Shown here one piece after another: positions 9,201 to 17,161 of a DNA stretch of 64,000 nt. Numbering within the stretch: position 1 is the first letter of the stretch; each line of letters begins with the position of its first letter. A model generated the notes under the pieces. The model saw only the letters and a program-made list of their open reading frames with translations. It had not been told where the DNA came from and ran no database searches. Source of the stretch: Dyella flava (GTDB taxonomy: Bacteria; Pseudomonadota; Gammaproteobacteria; Xanthomonadales; Rhodanobacteraceae); contig NZ_JADIKE010000039.1 in the NCBI RefSeq assembly GCF_016904955.1, positions 310,001-374,000 on the forward strand, read 5' to 3'. The translations under genes were made by a program, and so were the position numbers.

Positions 9201-9932
9201 ATTGGCATCCGCAGTCCATGCGCTGCGCGCCGCCTGCTCGGCTTCCCGGCGGGGTGCTTCACGCTTATGCAGTGCCTGTGCCAGATTATCGATGTCCGGC
9301 AAAGGCTGGGCGTTGATGCGCAGGTGGTCAGGGGATACTCCCAGCAGGGGTTTAATGGCCCGTTGCAGGGTTTGGGGATTACGCCATTGCTTGGCGATGC
9401 TGGCGGCATCGGCCTGATCCAGCCCCGCATAGAAGCAGCGCCAGTAATCGCGCACCGCCTCGGTCAGACGTGCGTTGTCATCCGCCATCTCGTCGGTGGT
9501 TTCGCCGCCTTCGAACGCATGTTGGGTGAGCATGCGCTGGCACCAGCCGTGGATGGTGTAGACCGCCGCCTCGTCCATCCATTGTGCGGCCAGATCGAGT
9601 TGGCGCGCGGCGGCGGCCCGATCGTCCGCGGTGGGGTATTCGTCAATCAAACGCCGCAGGAAATCGTCGGCTTCCTGCTGACCGCGAAACGCCGCTGCTG
9701 CGCTGGCGAGACGTTCACGAATGCGTTCGCGCAATTCGGCCGTGGCGGCACGCGTAAACGTCACCACCAGGATATGCGCGGGCAGTTGCGGCGCCTGTCC
9801 GCCGTGTCCCAATACCAATCGCAGATACAAGGCGGCGAGTGTCCAGGTCTTGCCGGTACCTGCGCTGGCTTCGATCAGGCGTATGTCTTGCAGCGGCAGG
9901 TGCAGGGGATCGAGTGGCGCCATGGCATTCAT
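6276..9932 (-). CDS. recB: Exodeoxyribonuclease V beta subunit RecB (helicase-nuclease)
   Basis: The 1,218-residue RecB combines a 3'-5' SF1A helicase with the only nuclease domain of RecBCD. Visible motifs are EASAGTGKTWTLA (Walker A, residues 21-33), VTFTRAATAELRERI (motif Ia), LIDEFQDTDPLQW (Walker B), LLIGDPKQAIYAFRGAD (motif III) and ITIHKSKGLQYPVV (motif V). The C-terminal nuclease core is VIDYKSNWLG, with Asp1119 and Lys1121 as the DxK metal and catalytic residues. The length fits the family (about 1,180 in E. coli). The ATG at 9932 overlaps the recC stop by four bases (ATGA), and its own end overlaps the recD start, so the three subunits are translationally coupled. Confidence 0.96.
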   Translation of the reverse strand: MNAMAPLDPLHLPLQDIRLIEASAGTGKTWTLAALYLRLVLGHGGQAPQLPAHILVVTFTRAATAELRERIRERLASAAAAFRGQQEADDFLRRLIDEYPTADDRAAAARQLDLAAQWMDEAAVYTIHGWCQRMLTQHAFEGGETTDEMADDNARLTEAVRDYWRCFYAGLDQADAASIAKQWRNPQTLQRAIKPLLGVSPDHLRINAQPLPDIDNLAQALHKREAPRREAEQAARSAWTADANAIEQMLREAVLGKTLKNNIFKPESIDRDMSGLREWLDGAKADKTLLARYTQAKLDSATSKGNTPPAHPAFQAVQALVDRLDAETPLAALLLSHAIPWISARIEQIRERQAIPSFDDMLRQLDAALNGPHGAQLAETIADQYPVALIDEFQDTDPLQWRIFQRIYADRPNTGLLLIGDPKQAIYAFRGADIHTYLAARTQAQSPTWTLTTNYRSTGALVAAVNRVFQHAEQQPWGAFAFGAHAQGLPFTPVHDAGPRRSLRYNGQPVPAMQLEVLPHDKAMAGGMYIETAAAHAAARIADMLDAAQSGRCAFFEPERTSTPLRPRDIAVLVRGRGEASVMRKALWQRGVTSVYLSERDSVYAAAEAADVLLWLQACAMPASDRAMRAALASVSMDRSLTELDRLNHDEAYWEQCGEQFRKLQATWQRHGVLAMLHNLLHAFDLPARLLAKPNGERALTNLQHLAELLQHAAMQLDGEHALIRHLSVQVARAGDPGVETAEEQVVRLESEADLVKVITIHKSKGLQYPVVMLPFACRFQDSPKGSIQAWHDEQGQTWIDLEPDADARQRIERERLQEDLRLLYVALTRAEYACWLGVACTVDGRSKAPMLPRSAFGYVLSGGEAIEPQTLLQQLQALRGDAHDIDIHLGDAPASTRQYRAREHAQAAHGARGYHLPPPEPWWIASYSSLTHGTGETLRPAAPETAAQDVLTEASRETVEWSATDGEQGIHAFPRGAEPGTFLHDLLEWVAEVGFASATNDQVVLEQQIARRCQRRGWSTWSSLLTQWLPALLHTPLNLPDGGTLVLAQIDQRRRYQAELEFWFEANQVDTQRLDQLVSRYTLQGAARPSLPHNRINGMLKGFIDLIVEQQGRYYVIDYKSNWLGETAAAYTPAAMREATLHARYDLQYAIYTLALHRQLRARLADYDYERHVGGVLYLYLRGVDHAGHGVHAERLPFALIDAMDRLFAQGARADVA

Positions 9933-12900
9933 GCGTCACTCTCCAGCGTGGCGATGCTCAGTAGCGGGCGATACAGCGAAAGCCAGTGCTCGAAACCGTC
10001 CGCATACAGCGTCGAAAAGCTCGGCCATGTACGGGCAAGACAGGGTTCAAGCTCCATTTCGCCGGGCGGGGTCATCGGGGCATCGCTGCCTTCGTAGCTT
10101 GTCTGCGCAGCTTCGTACGGTTCCTTTTCGGCACGTTCCGCGATGAGCCATGCATAGGCTGTGCGGCGAGCGATAGGCAAGGGGGTTTGCATGCCGTGGC
10201 GCCATGCCTCCAGAAGTGGCTTCACATAGGCGACGGCTTCGGCAGGTGTGCAGGCTTTCAACACAACGGTGGCGTCGGCAGCAAGCAGGTGTGTGCTGAG
10301 TGCGATGCCGCTGGCGTTCGCCAGTAATTGCAACGTCCAGGCGTGCAGCAGTTTGTCGTAGCGGATGTTTTTGCCGCGGCACAGGTCGCCGGCCATGGGC
10401 AGCAGGCGGACCAGAGTCTGGTCATCATCGGTACGCAGGTCGTCGAGCCATCCTTCCAGCCGGACTACATCAGGTTGAACATCCTGGCCCGTCGTCCCGG
10501 CGAAGGCCGGGACCCAGTGACTGTGGGCATCTAAAGACGCTGGGTCCCGGCCTTCGCCGGGACGACGGTGAGGTAGTGTTGGGTGTTGCGGCAGGTTGGA
10601 TGCTGTTGCGCCGGAGGACGCGTAGACATAACTCAGCTCACGCGCTTCGAGCCGTTGCGGCCAACGAGCTATCGCTGCATGCCAGCGCTTGAGGACGCGC
10701 CGTACATCGTTGCCGATCTGCTCCACGGTCAAGACGCCAAACCCGCCTGCCGGCAACACGCCCTGCTGACGCAACTGTTGCGTTGCATCGCCAAGCACCG
10801 TCCATGCATCGGCTTGATCGGCAGCGAGTGCGGATCGCAACAGCACATCCGTGGCAGCGTGATTTTCCAACCGGTCCAGCGCGAACGGCTCATCGTCATC
10901 CATGCCGGTATCGGTTTCGCCGAAACGCACTTTCAGGCGTTCGGCATAGAAACTTGCGGCGGGTCTATGCAGAAAGCGTTGCAGCTGTCCGATCTCCAGC
11001 ACAGCTGTTGACTGCCATGGCTGCAGTGGCGCGTCATCGATGGCGGTGGTGCCACGGCGTGCACGCGCCCACTCCGAGGCGTAGGTAAACCAAGGCGATG
11101 CCGGATCACTGCTAAAGTAGCGCGGGCTGAAGGGTTGCAGCGGGTGTGTGGTGGTGATGGATGCCAGTAAGCGTTTGCGTGCGTCCTCACCATCAGGTGC
11201 ACTGCTCGGCACATGCCAGCCTGCTGCGAGGTAATCGCGTAATTGGCCCACGAGTACCGATGGCGGCAGCTCGCTGTTGTCGCGCACACTGTGACCGATC
11301 CAGCTGATATGCAGGACATCGCGCGCCGATAGCAGCGCCTCCAGGAACATGTATCGATCATCCTCGCGCCGGGAGCGATCGCCAGGGCGATGCTGCCCGG
11401 CGCGCGCCATCAAGTCGAAATCGGGCGGCGATAGGCGACGCGGATAATCGCCATCGTTCATGCCGAGCAGGCACACCAAGCGAAACGGTATGGCACGCAT
11501 CGGCAGCAGGGTGCCGAAGTTCACCGCACCGCCCATGAAGCGTTGCGACAGGTGATTCTGGTCGATCGCCTGGAGCCAGTCTTCACTGACGATGGCAATC
11601 GGAATGGCCTGGTTGAAATCCGCTTCGTTGCAGGCGTCCAGCCAGGTATCCAATGCATCCTCCAGCCGGTCGATGCGCAGTGTGTCCGCGTCGTCGCCCT
11701 GCGTATCGAAGCAATCACGCAGCAGGCGGCGCAGGCGCTCGCTCCATTGGGTTGGCGTGGCCGTGCCGGCGAACAGCTGCCAGTAATGCTCCAGCGTTTC
11801 CAGCAACTGACTCAACGGGCCGAGCAGCGCTGCATCCAGTCCGCCGATATCGGCATAGGGTGCGATATCGTCCAGCGATGGTGCGGCACCGCTGGCATAG
11901 CCGAGCAACATGCGGCGCATGCCGAAGCGCCAGCTGTTTTGTTCGTCGGGCGGTAGATCCAGCGCTTGCTTCTGTTGGCCGTCCAGCCCCCAGCGGATAC
12001 CCGACTCGGTAATCCAGCGGCGGATGACCGGCAGATCGTCTTCGCCGATGCCAAAGCGGCGGCGCAATGAAGGCACATCGAGTAAGTCGAGCACTTGGCT
12101 GGCCGTGAAGCGCGATTCGGCCAGGTTCAACAACGATTCCAGCGCGGCCAGCAGCGGCGACGTGCCACGGCCCGGCTGATCGGCCACGCTGTAGGGCAGG
12201 TAGCGTGGATCATCCAGCGCAATGCGCCCGAATACCGCCTGCACGTGCGGAGCATACGTGCGGATATCCGGCACCATGACCATCACGTCGCGCGGCGCCA
12301 GCGGCCGGCCTTCGCGTGACGCTTGCTCGAACAGATCGAGCAAGCGGTCGTGCAGGATTTCCACTTCGCGCTGCGGACTATGTGCGATATGAAAGTGTAG
12401 CGACTGGCGTTCATCGGGCAAGCGTTTGCGCCGGGCGGCATCGGCAGGCACCGGCTCAAGATCCAGCACCGCCTGTTGCACCTGATGCAGCAGGGAATCG
12501 GTACCCAGGTCCCGGAACAGATCGATGCCGCGCTTGATGGATGCGAAACGGTCGCGATAGCGCTCAGGCTGATCGAAGGCATCGAGCTGGCGAATAAAAT
12601 CGCGCCCCTGCTTGCCCCAGGCCGCCAGCAGCGGATTGGCGTGCAGGTGCAGATCTTCGTAGCGTGGCTCGGGTGGAAGACCGGGCTTGCCGGCATGGCG
12701 GCGTTGTGCGGCCATCAGCAGTTCGCGATCTTCGATGATGTCAGCCCAGTAATGCCGGCAAGGATTGGTCACCAGCAACAACACCTGGCTGAAGCGCGAC
12801 AGGGCGGTCAGTGCCTCCAGCACTTGTTGCGGCAGCGAGGTGATACCAAACACGACGATACGCCGAGGCAAGTCATGCGGCTGGAAGTCAGGTGCCTGCA

Positions 12901-13576
12901 TGTGCTGCATGAAGCGGCGATGCACGGCGGCGCGGTGGCTGTCGCGCTGGGCGGCGGGAACATCCTCGAGCAACAGCCGCCACAGCTTCGGTTGCCAGCT
13001 TTGCGTGGGGGGCAATTCGGTCACGTGCCGGCGCAAGCTGTCGCGCAGCACGTCGTTGCGATGTTCCCAGTCCTCGAGCCAGTCGGCGCGGAACACCTGG
13101 TACTGGTCGAACAAATCGGCAACTTGCGTCGCGAGCCGATGCCACCGCCGCCAGTCGCGCGTATCGCCCAACAGACTGCGTAATGGTGCGAAGGAGGCAT
13201 GATCAAGATGTTGCGGCAGCAAGCGCAACAGGCGCCAGATCAGCCGGCTCTTGTCGAAGGGTGAAGTGGCCGGCACGGCGGCCTCGCCCAGCGCTGAGCG
13301 ATAGCCTTGCCACAGAAAGCGGCCCGGCAACTGCACGTCCACCGCCGCGCTGATGCCCAGGCCGCCCGCGTCGACGGGACGGGCCAGTGCCAGCTTCAGC
13401 CACTGCGCAATGCCGTTGCTCTGCACCAGCATGACTTCGTTTTCCAGCGGCTGGAGCGGAGCCCGTTGCAGCCAGGCCACCAGCAGGTCGCGCAGATCCT
13501 CCTGGCGATTGCCGTGAATCACCATCAGGCCAGGTTCGATCGGGTTGGTACGTGCGGAGTGCTCGAATACGCTCAC
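9929..13576 (-). CDS. recC: Exodeoxyribonuclease V gamma subunit RecC, carrying an in-frame palindromic repeat
   Basis: RecC holds the complex together and scans for the Chi sequence. The 1,215-residue protein opens with LMVIHGNRQEDLRDLLVAW and NEVMLVQSNGIAQWLKLALA, conserved at the N-terminus of RecC, and contains PFRLVCLLGMNDGDYPRR and DDRYMFLEALLSARDVL of the inactive helicase-like half. It is longer than E. coli RecC (1,122 residues). Part of the excess is a 26-residue segment at about 1004-1029, RRPGEGRDPASLDA then HSHWVPAFAGTT, encoded entirely by the palindromic repeat at 10491-10566. Sequence on both sides still looks like RecC (ARELSYVYASSGAT before, VVRLEGWLDDLRTD after) and the frame is intact, so the gene is probably functional. 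It is the first gene of the recCBD operon. Confidence 0.95.
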   Translation of the reverse strand: MSVFEHSARTNPIEPGLMVIHGNRQEDLRDLLVAWLQRAPLQPLENEVMLVQSNGIAQWLKLALARPVDAGGLGISAAVDVQLPGRFLWQGYRSALGEAAVPATSPFDKSRLIWRLLRLLPQHLDHASFAPLRSLLGDTRDWRRWHRLATQVADLFDQYQVFRADWLEDWEHRNDVLRDSLRRHVTELPPTQSWQPKLWRLLLEDVPAAQRDSHRAAVHRRFMQHMQAPDFQPHDLPRRIVVFGITSLPQQVLEALTALSRFSQVLLLVTNPCRHYWADIIEDRELLMAAQRRHAGKPGLPPEPRYEDLHLHANPLLAAWGKQGRDFIRQLDAFDQPERYRDRFASIKRGIDLFRDLGTDSLLHQVQQAVLDLEPVPADAARRKRLPDERQSLHFHIAHSPQREVEILHDRLLDLFEQASREGRPLAPRDVMVMVPDIRTYAPHVQAVFGRIALDDPRYLPYSVADQPGRGTSPLLAALESLLNLAESRFTASQVLDLLDVPSLRRRFGIGEDDLPVIRRWITESGIRWGLDGQQKQALDLPPDEQNSWRFGMRRMLLGYASGAAPSLDDIAPYADIGGLDAALLGPLSQLLETLEHYWQLFAGTATPTQWSERLRRLLRDCFDTQGDDADTLRIDRLEDALDTWLDACNEADFNQAIPIAIVSEDWLQAIDQNHLSQRFMGGAVNFGTLLPMRAIPFRLVCLLGMNDGDYPRRLSPPDFDLMARAGQHRPGDRSRREDDRYMFLEALLSARDVLHISWIGHSVRDNSELPPSVLVGQLRDYLAAGWHVPSSAPDGEDARKRLLASITTTHPLQPFSPRYFSSDPASPWFTYASEWARARRGTTAIDDAPLQPWQSTAVLEIGQLQRFLHRPAASFYAERLKVRFGETDTGMDDDEPFALDRLENHAATDVLLRSALAADQADAWTVLGDATQQLRQQGVLPAGGFGVLTVEQIGNDVRRVLKRWHAAIARWPQRLEARELSYVYASSGATASNLPQHPTLPHRRPGEGRDPASLDAHSHWVPAFAGTTGQDVQPDVVRLEGWLDDLRTDDDQTLVRLLPMAGDLCRGKNIRYDKLLHAWTLQLLANASGIALSTHLLAADATVVLKACTPAEAVAYVKPLLEAWRHGMQTPLPIARRTAYAWLIAERAEKEPYEAAQTSYEGSDAPMTPPGEMELEPCLARTWPSFSTLYADGFEHWLSLYRPLLSIATLESDA
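10491..10566. repeat. Perfect 76-bp palindromic repeat (family A) inside recC
   Basis: The two 27-base arms (10491-10517 and 10540-10566, beginning GTCGTCCCGGCGAAGGCC on the plus strand) are exact inverted copies around a 22-base spacer. The whole element is translated in the recC frame without a stop, although another minus-strand frame through the spacer contains TAG. Half or degenerate copies sit between genes at 4216, 35261, 42255 and 52119. Confidence 0.93.
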
Positions 13577-14008
13577 GGGTGGCTGCGCTTGGTGTCGTTC
13601 ATGGCGTGATTGTCCCGGACTTGCGGCCCGGCGGCTTCATTCCGATCGCGCGGCTTGTTGTGAGCATGAATAAGGTGTCATAGGGAGTTCGGCGGATTTT
13701 AGCCTTAATCAGGGTTATCAACGCCTTGTAGTGCCTCCTTGGGTTGGCGCGCCAGGTTTTGCCATCTATGTCGACGCAGCGTATCCGGCCTCATCCCATA
13801 CGGTTGCTGCGGGCCTCGGTGTGATATCCATCGCACATTGCACTCGGTGATCGGTGCAGTGTGCCGCGTGTAGAGATCAGTCACGCAAGGCTTCGGCCCG
13901 CTTCACCCTGGTTTCACGCCAGGGATCGAATCATCGCGGCGTTTGGACGTCTGCACGTACTCAGATAGATGTCACGGACCGCCGGTCAAAAACTACACGG
14001 GGTGATCG
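13577..14008. other. Divergent intergenic region recC / MASE1 gene, no gene seen
   Basis: These 432 bases must hold the promoters of recC (minus) and of the MASE1 gene (plus). No convincing coding frame is present. There are two stem-loops: an 11-base-pair stem with one G-U pair at 13833-13864 (GCACATTGCAC and GTGCAGTGTGC around a 10-base loop), and CCCTGG/CCAGGG at 13906-13924. Neither is followed by a T-tract. I could not assign promoters with confidence. Confidence 0.5.
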
Positions 14009-15679
14009 ATGGTGAAGGGACTTTGGGCGCATCCATGGGTGCGTCATATCGCAGTGGCTGTGGGCTATGGGCTCGCGGCGTTTTTATGTCGAAGCTTGTC
14101 GGTTAGAGAGTGGGAAATTCTTGCCGGCCTTCGTCTGAGCGCCTTGTTGCTGCTTTCTTATCGCTATTGGCCGGCGCTGATCCTGGGCGAATGCGGCTAT
14201 TACATCCATCTAGCTTTGGGTTGTGCCGGCACCTGGGGTGTGACTTGGAGTTTATGCGCGGCACCGCCACCGATTATCTACGTTATTCCAGTCATATATT
14301 GGGTCAGGGAAAAATGGAATCCGATTGAAAAGCATTCGATCATCATGGGACGCCTGCTTGGCTGCGCCCTGATCGTGTCAGTAGTGCCGACGCTGCGAAG
14401 CCTGGGCCTGTTTACGGTCATGAAGAACTTGCCGGCCGGTTATGTCGTCGATTACCCGATATTCGCTTCTGATTATTTTCTCGGTAATTACCTGGGGATT
14501 CTCACGGTTACTCCGCTAACGCTGTTTGTCTATCAAATGGCCGCAGGTACGACCTGGCGCCAGTTGAGTCAGAAAATGGCCAATAGCCGCCTGCTATTCG
14601 AAAGCGTCAGCCTGGTTGCTCCCGTGCTGGCATTCCTGTTTTGGATTGGCGTGACACCGTCATTCCATCCACAAGTGCGCCCGGTCGTGCAGATCGCCAT
14701 GTTCTTGCCGGTCGTGTGGCTTGCTTTGCGCCACGGTTGGCAAGGGGCGGCCGTGGGCGGTGCTGCGGCAAGTTGCGCGGTCATCTTGCTTATGCCGGTA
14801 CGGCACGACTATGAGACGTCGCAGGCTGAAGGCATTATCGCTTTCGCGATTTCCACCATGCTGCTGATGGGTGGCCGCATTGCCGCGCTCGATTTTAGCG
14901 CCAGCCGGGAACGGACGGATTTGCAACTCGCGCTCGCGCTGGCACAGCGCAACGTCTATGTCGGTGAAATGCAGTTGCGCATGACTTCGCAAGCGTTGGA
15001 TCAGATTCGTGAAACAGTCCAGACTGGTTTCGCACTCATGATGAGGCGCCTTCGCCATCTACAGCCCGCAGTGGACGAGCGCGGCTATCAGCATCAGGCA
15101 AGGGTCGCGCAAGATCAGCTATTTCGTCTGGCCGATGGTCTGTATCCGGCCGCTTTGCGGGAAAGAGGGTTGCCTAATGCACTGCGCGATGGTGCCTTGG
15201 CCCGAATATTTGACGAAGCAGGCTTGACGTATTCCTGCGAGGTGCGCGGTTCCGTGAGCAAGCTTTCCCAGGCGCTGCGCATGACGACTTATCGGATCAT
15301 TTGGGAGGCTGTCACTGACGGCTGCACAAAGAAAGACGTGAGTCATATCCGGGTTCGGGTTCGAGGGGTGGATAAGGGAAAGCGGCGCGGCGTTGTGGTG
15401 AGTATTTATTTTCAGGTCGATCCTGTGGGTGCCGCGAACGTTCGCTGGGACGACGTGCTTTCCAGTCTGGTTCGAGCCAGCAGCGGTCTGGGACCGCAGA
15501 TGATTCGGGACCGTGCAGCCATTTTCGAAGGATATGCCAAGACCCGTGCGTTCCCAGCGGGTCGCCTTACAGGCGTTTATATGCTTGATCCGCAGGGGGA
15601 GCCGGCGGTGATAGACACCGCCGGGAAAGGGAAGTGCCGTGATCAGAAAGTCCCCGGTGTTTTGTTCAAAGGGCTGTAG
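14009..15679 (+). CDS. MASE1-domain membrane sensor with degenerate histidine kinase-like C-terminus
   Basis: The 556-residue protein has an N-terminal integral membrane sensor of about 290 residues, many hydrophobic helices matching the MASE1 type (SLSVREWEILAGLRLSALLLL; DYFLGNYLGILTVTPL). After a linker the cytoplasmic part resembles a NarL-family kinase: a helical region with RLADGLYPAALRERGLPNAL, then an ATPase-like fold. The N-box region reads WEAVTDGCTKKD where active kinases have EALTNALRHA, so the Mg-ATP Asn is Asp and the following His is absent. The G-box is reduced to SGLGPQMIRDRAAIFEG. No clear phospho-acceptor His is present in an HisKA-type context (the best candidate is in RRLRHLQ). 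It probably senses a signal but may not phosphorylate. No response regulator is next to it. Its 3' end overlaps the convergent gene by 14 bases. Confidence 0.72.
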   Translation: MVKGLWAHPWVRHIAVAVGYGLAAFLCRSLSVREWEILAGLRLSALLLLSYRYWPALILGECGYYIHLALGCAGTWGVTWSLCAAPPPIIYVIPVIYWVREKWNPIEKHSIIMGRLLGCALIVSVVPTLRSLGLFTVMKNLPAGYVVDYPIFASDYFLGNYLGILTVTPLTLFVYQMAAGTTWRQLSQKMANSRLLFESVSLVAPVLAFLFWIGVTPSFHPQVRPVVQIAMFLPVVWLALRHGWQGAAVGGAAASCAVILLMPVRHDYETSQAEGIIAFAISTMLLMGGRIAALDFSASRERTDLQLALALAQRNVYVGEMQLRMTSQALDQIRETVQTGFALMMRRLRHLQPAVDERGYQHQARVAQDQLFRLADGLYPAALRERGLPNALRDGALARIFDEAGLTYSCEVRGSVSKLSQALRMTTYRIIWEAVTDGCTKKDVSHIRVRVRGVDKGKRRGVVVSIYFQVDPVGAANVRWDDVLSSLVRASSGLGPQMIRDRAAIFEGYAKTRAFPAGRLTGVYMLDPQGEPAVIDTAGKGKCRDQKVPGVLFKGL

Positions 15680-16133
15680 CTACGTGATTGCACTCTGACG
15701 GATCGTCTTGGCACGAGACGTCGGTCTTGACGGTAAGTGCGGCCGTTCCATCACTCTGCGGCGTCACTGTAATCACGGTCGAGCTGTCCCGGTAAACAGT
15801 GGTCGCTGCAGCGGTGGGCTGCGCATTGGATCGCTCTGCTGCTTGCTGTGGTGTCGACACGTATTGCGAGAATTGCCCTATTGGCAACGTGATGAATTGT
15901 CCACCGGCTGTTCCAATAGCACCTAGCACATTGCCATTGAGATCGTTGACCTGTACATATTTGACACCGTTCAATACGAACACATAAACGTGCCAGTTCG
16001 GACTCGCGCTAACATCCGTCGCATTCGGCCACGCCTGTCCTAAACCCGTGGTTGGCGGGTTACTGGCAGTGGCAATACCCGACACACCCATGGCCAGAAA
16101 TATGGCGAGTGCGGCACGAGATAGCTTCTGCAT
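15666..16133 (-). CDS. Hypothetical secreted protein
   Basis: This 155-residue protein starts with a clear Sec signal peptide (MQKLSRAALAIFLAMGVSG, cleavage near ATA/SNP). The mature part is Thr/Val/Gln-rich with the segment NWHVYVFVLNGVKYVQVND, suggesting a small beta-structured periplasmic protein. There are two cysteines near the C-terminus (SCQDDPSECN). GAGGGGAAAG lies 5 bases before the ATG. I do not recognise the family. It is transcribed away from the low-complexity region 16134-17034 and converges with the MASE1 gene, overlapping it by 14 bases, so the two transcripts are antisense at their ends. Confidence 0.7.
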   Translation of the reverse strand: MQKLSRAALAIFLAMGVSGIATASNPPTTGLGQAWPNATDVSASPNWHVYVFVLNGVKYVQVNDLNGNVLGAIGTAGGQFITLPIGQFSQYVSTPQQAAERSNAQPTAAATTVYRDSSTVITVTPQSDGTAALTVKTDVSCQDDPSECNHVATAL

Positions 16134-16463
16134 AAATCTTTCCCCTCTTCATTCGATAGTAGTGAGTGATGCCGTTATTGCGGGCGGCAATCCAGCTCCG
16201 ATCCGGTGTCCGGAAGGTCGTCCCGGCGACAGGAAACAAGCGCCATCCAGCAGGCCATAGGGGGGCGTGATGGCTCTGTGAAAAATGCACATTATTGGAT
16301 CGATTTACAGCGAAAAATGCGCCGTCTGTTATTCCGGCATTCGGTTTTGTGTGTTTTATGGAATGGCGAATCATTCGATATGCGCATTGATATCGATGTC
16401 GTCCGAATTTGTGTGCGCAACAAAATAGGGGTATGACGAGCAATGCGGATGGATGCCGTTTGC

Positions 16464-16492
16464 ACTAATCGATATAAGTTTGATCGATTAGT
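16464..16492. repeat. Perfect inverted repeat, possible operator
   Basis: ACTAATCGAT and ATCGATTAGT are exact inverted copies separated by 9 bases (ATAAGTTTG). The dyad is AT-rich, has no T-tract and is spaced like a regulator binding site rather than a terminator. No adjacent gene start explains it: the nearest is 330 bases away at 16133 on the minus strand. Confidence 0.55.
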
Positions 16493-16985
16493 CTTGAGGG
16501 TTACGCAAGGCGAGTTTTCAAGGTTAATCGCGAGAGTTTAATTCCCGGTTGGTATTGACTTCGCATGCCGACGTATCCGCAACACCCGGCGTCATCAGCG
16601 CTTCACTTCGGTCAGATGGCCGGCATGACATCAATCTTGTTCGTAGACATGATCGGGTGTGATGCATCCAGCACGGGAGTCCGGTGGAGTTGGGATGGTG
16701 CCGACGATGTATGAGGCAAGGCCGCTCGCATCGATGGCGGAGCAAACGGGAGGCGTGTGATGTCTTAAGGCGCTCGGTGGCGGATGGGAGACGTCCTTCC
16801 GGGGGGGCATCTTCTGCTCAGCGCGGTAGCGCAGCGGGGTCCGGCGATCGTGCTCTCATTGACGGCGGCGTACTGCGACCTTCGATGACAGCATCAGATA
16901 AGGATTAGCGTCGGTGAGCTTTGGCGCTTCCAGTTTTCTCGTGTTCGCCACAACAGCACGGCGAAATCGCGCCTTTCAAAGCAAA

Positions 16986-17019
16986 ACAGCGCTTCACACC
17001 GCGAGGCGTAAAGCGCTGT
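16986..17019 (-). terminator. Rho-independent terminator of tRNA-Ala
   Basis: Read on the minus strand, the 9-base-pair stem ACAGCGCTT/AAGCGCTGT is followed by a T-rich run (TTTTGCTTTG). It starts 16 bases after the tRNA 3' end. Confidence 0.8.
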
Positions 17020-17034
17020 CATGTCTGGAATGAT

Positions 17035-17110
<76 letters not shown>

Positions 17111-17161
17111 ACGCGAGCTGCACATGTTAGCAGCGGAGCTCCGATCGAGCAAAGCCTCGGC

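Larger units (their letters stand above)
16134..17034. other. Gene-poor region of about 900 bases before tRNA-Ala
   Basis: No convincing gene is visible on either strand. The first 400 bases are visibly richer in A and T than the flanks. They hold a perfect inverted repeat (16464-16492) and a short match to the family A repeat core (GGTCGTCCCGGCGA, 16216-16229). The end holds the tRNA-Ala terminator. The promoter of the secreted protein gene at 15666-16133 should lie near 16140-16300. The combination looks like decayed or foreign sequence next to a tRNA gene, but no integrase or attachment repeat is present. Confidence 0.5.
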
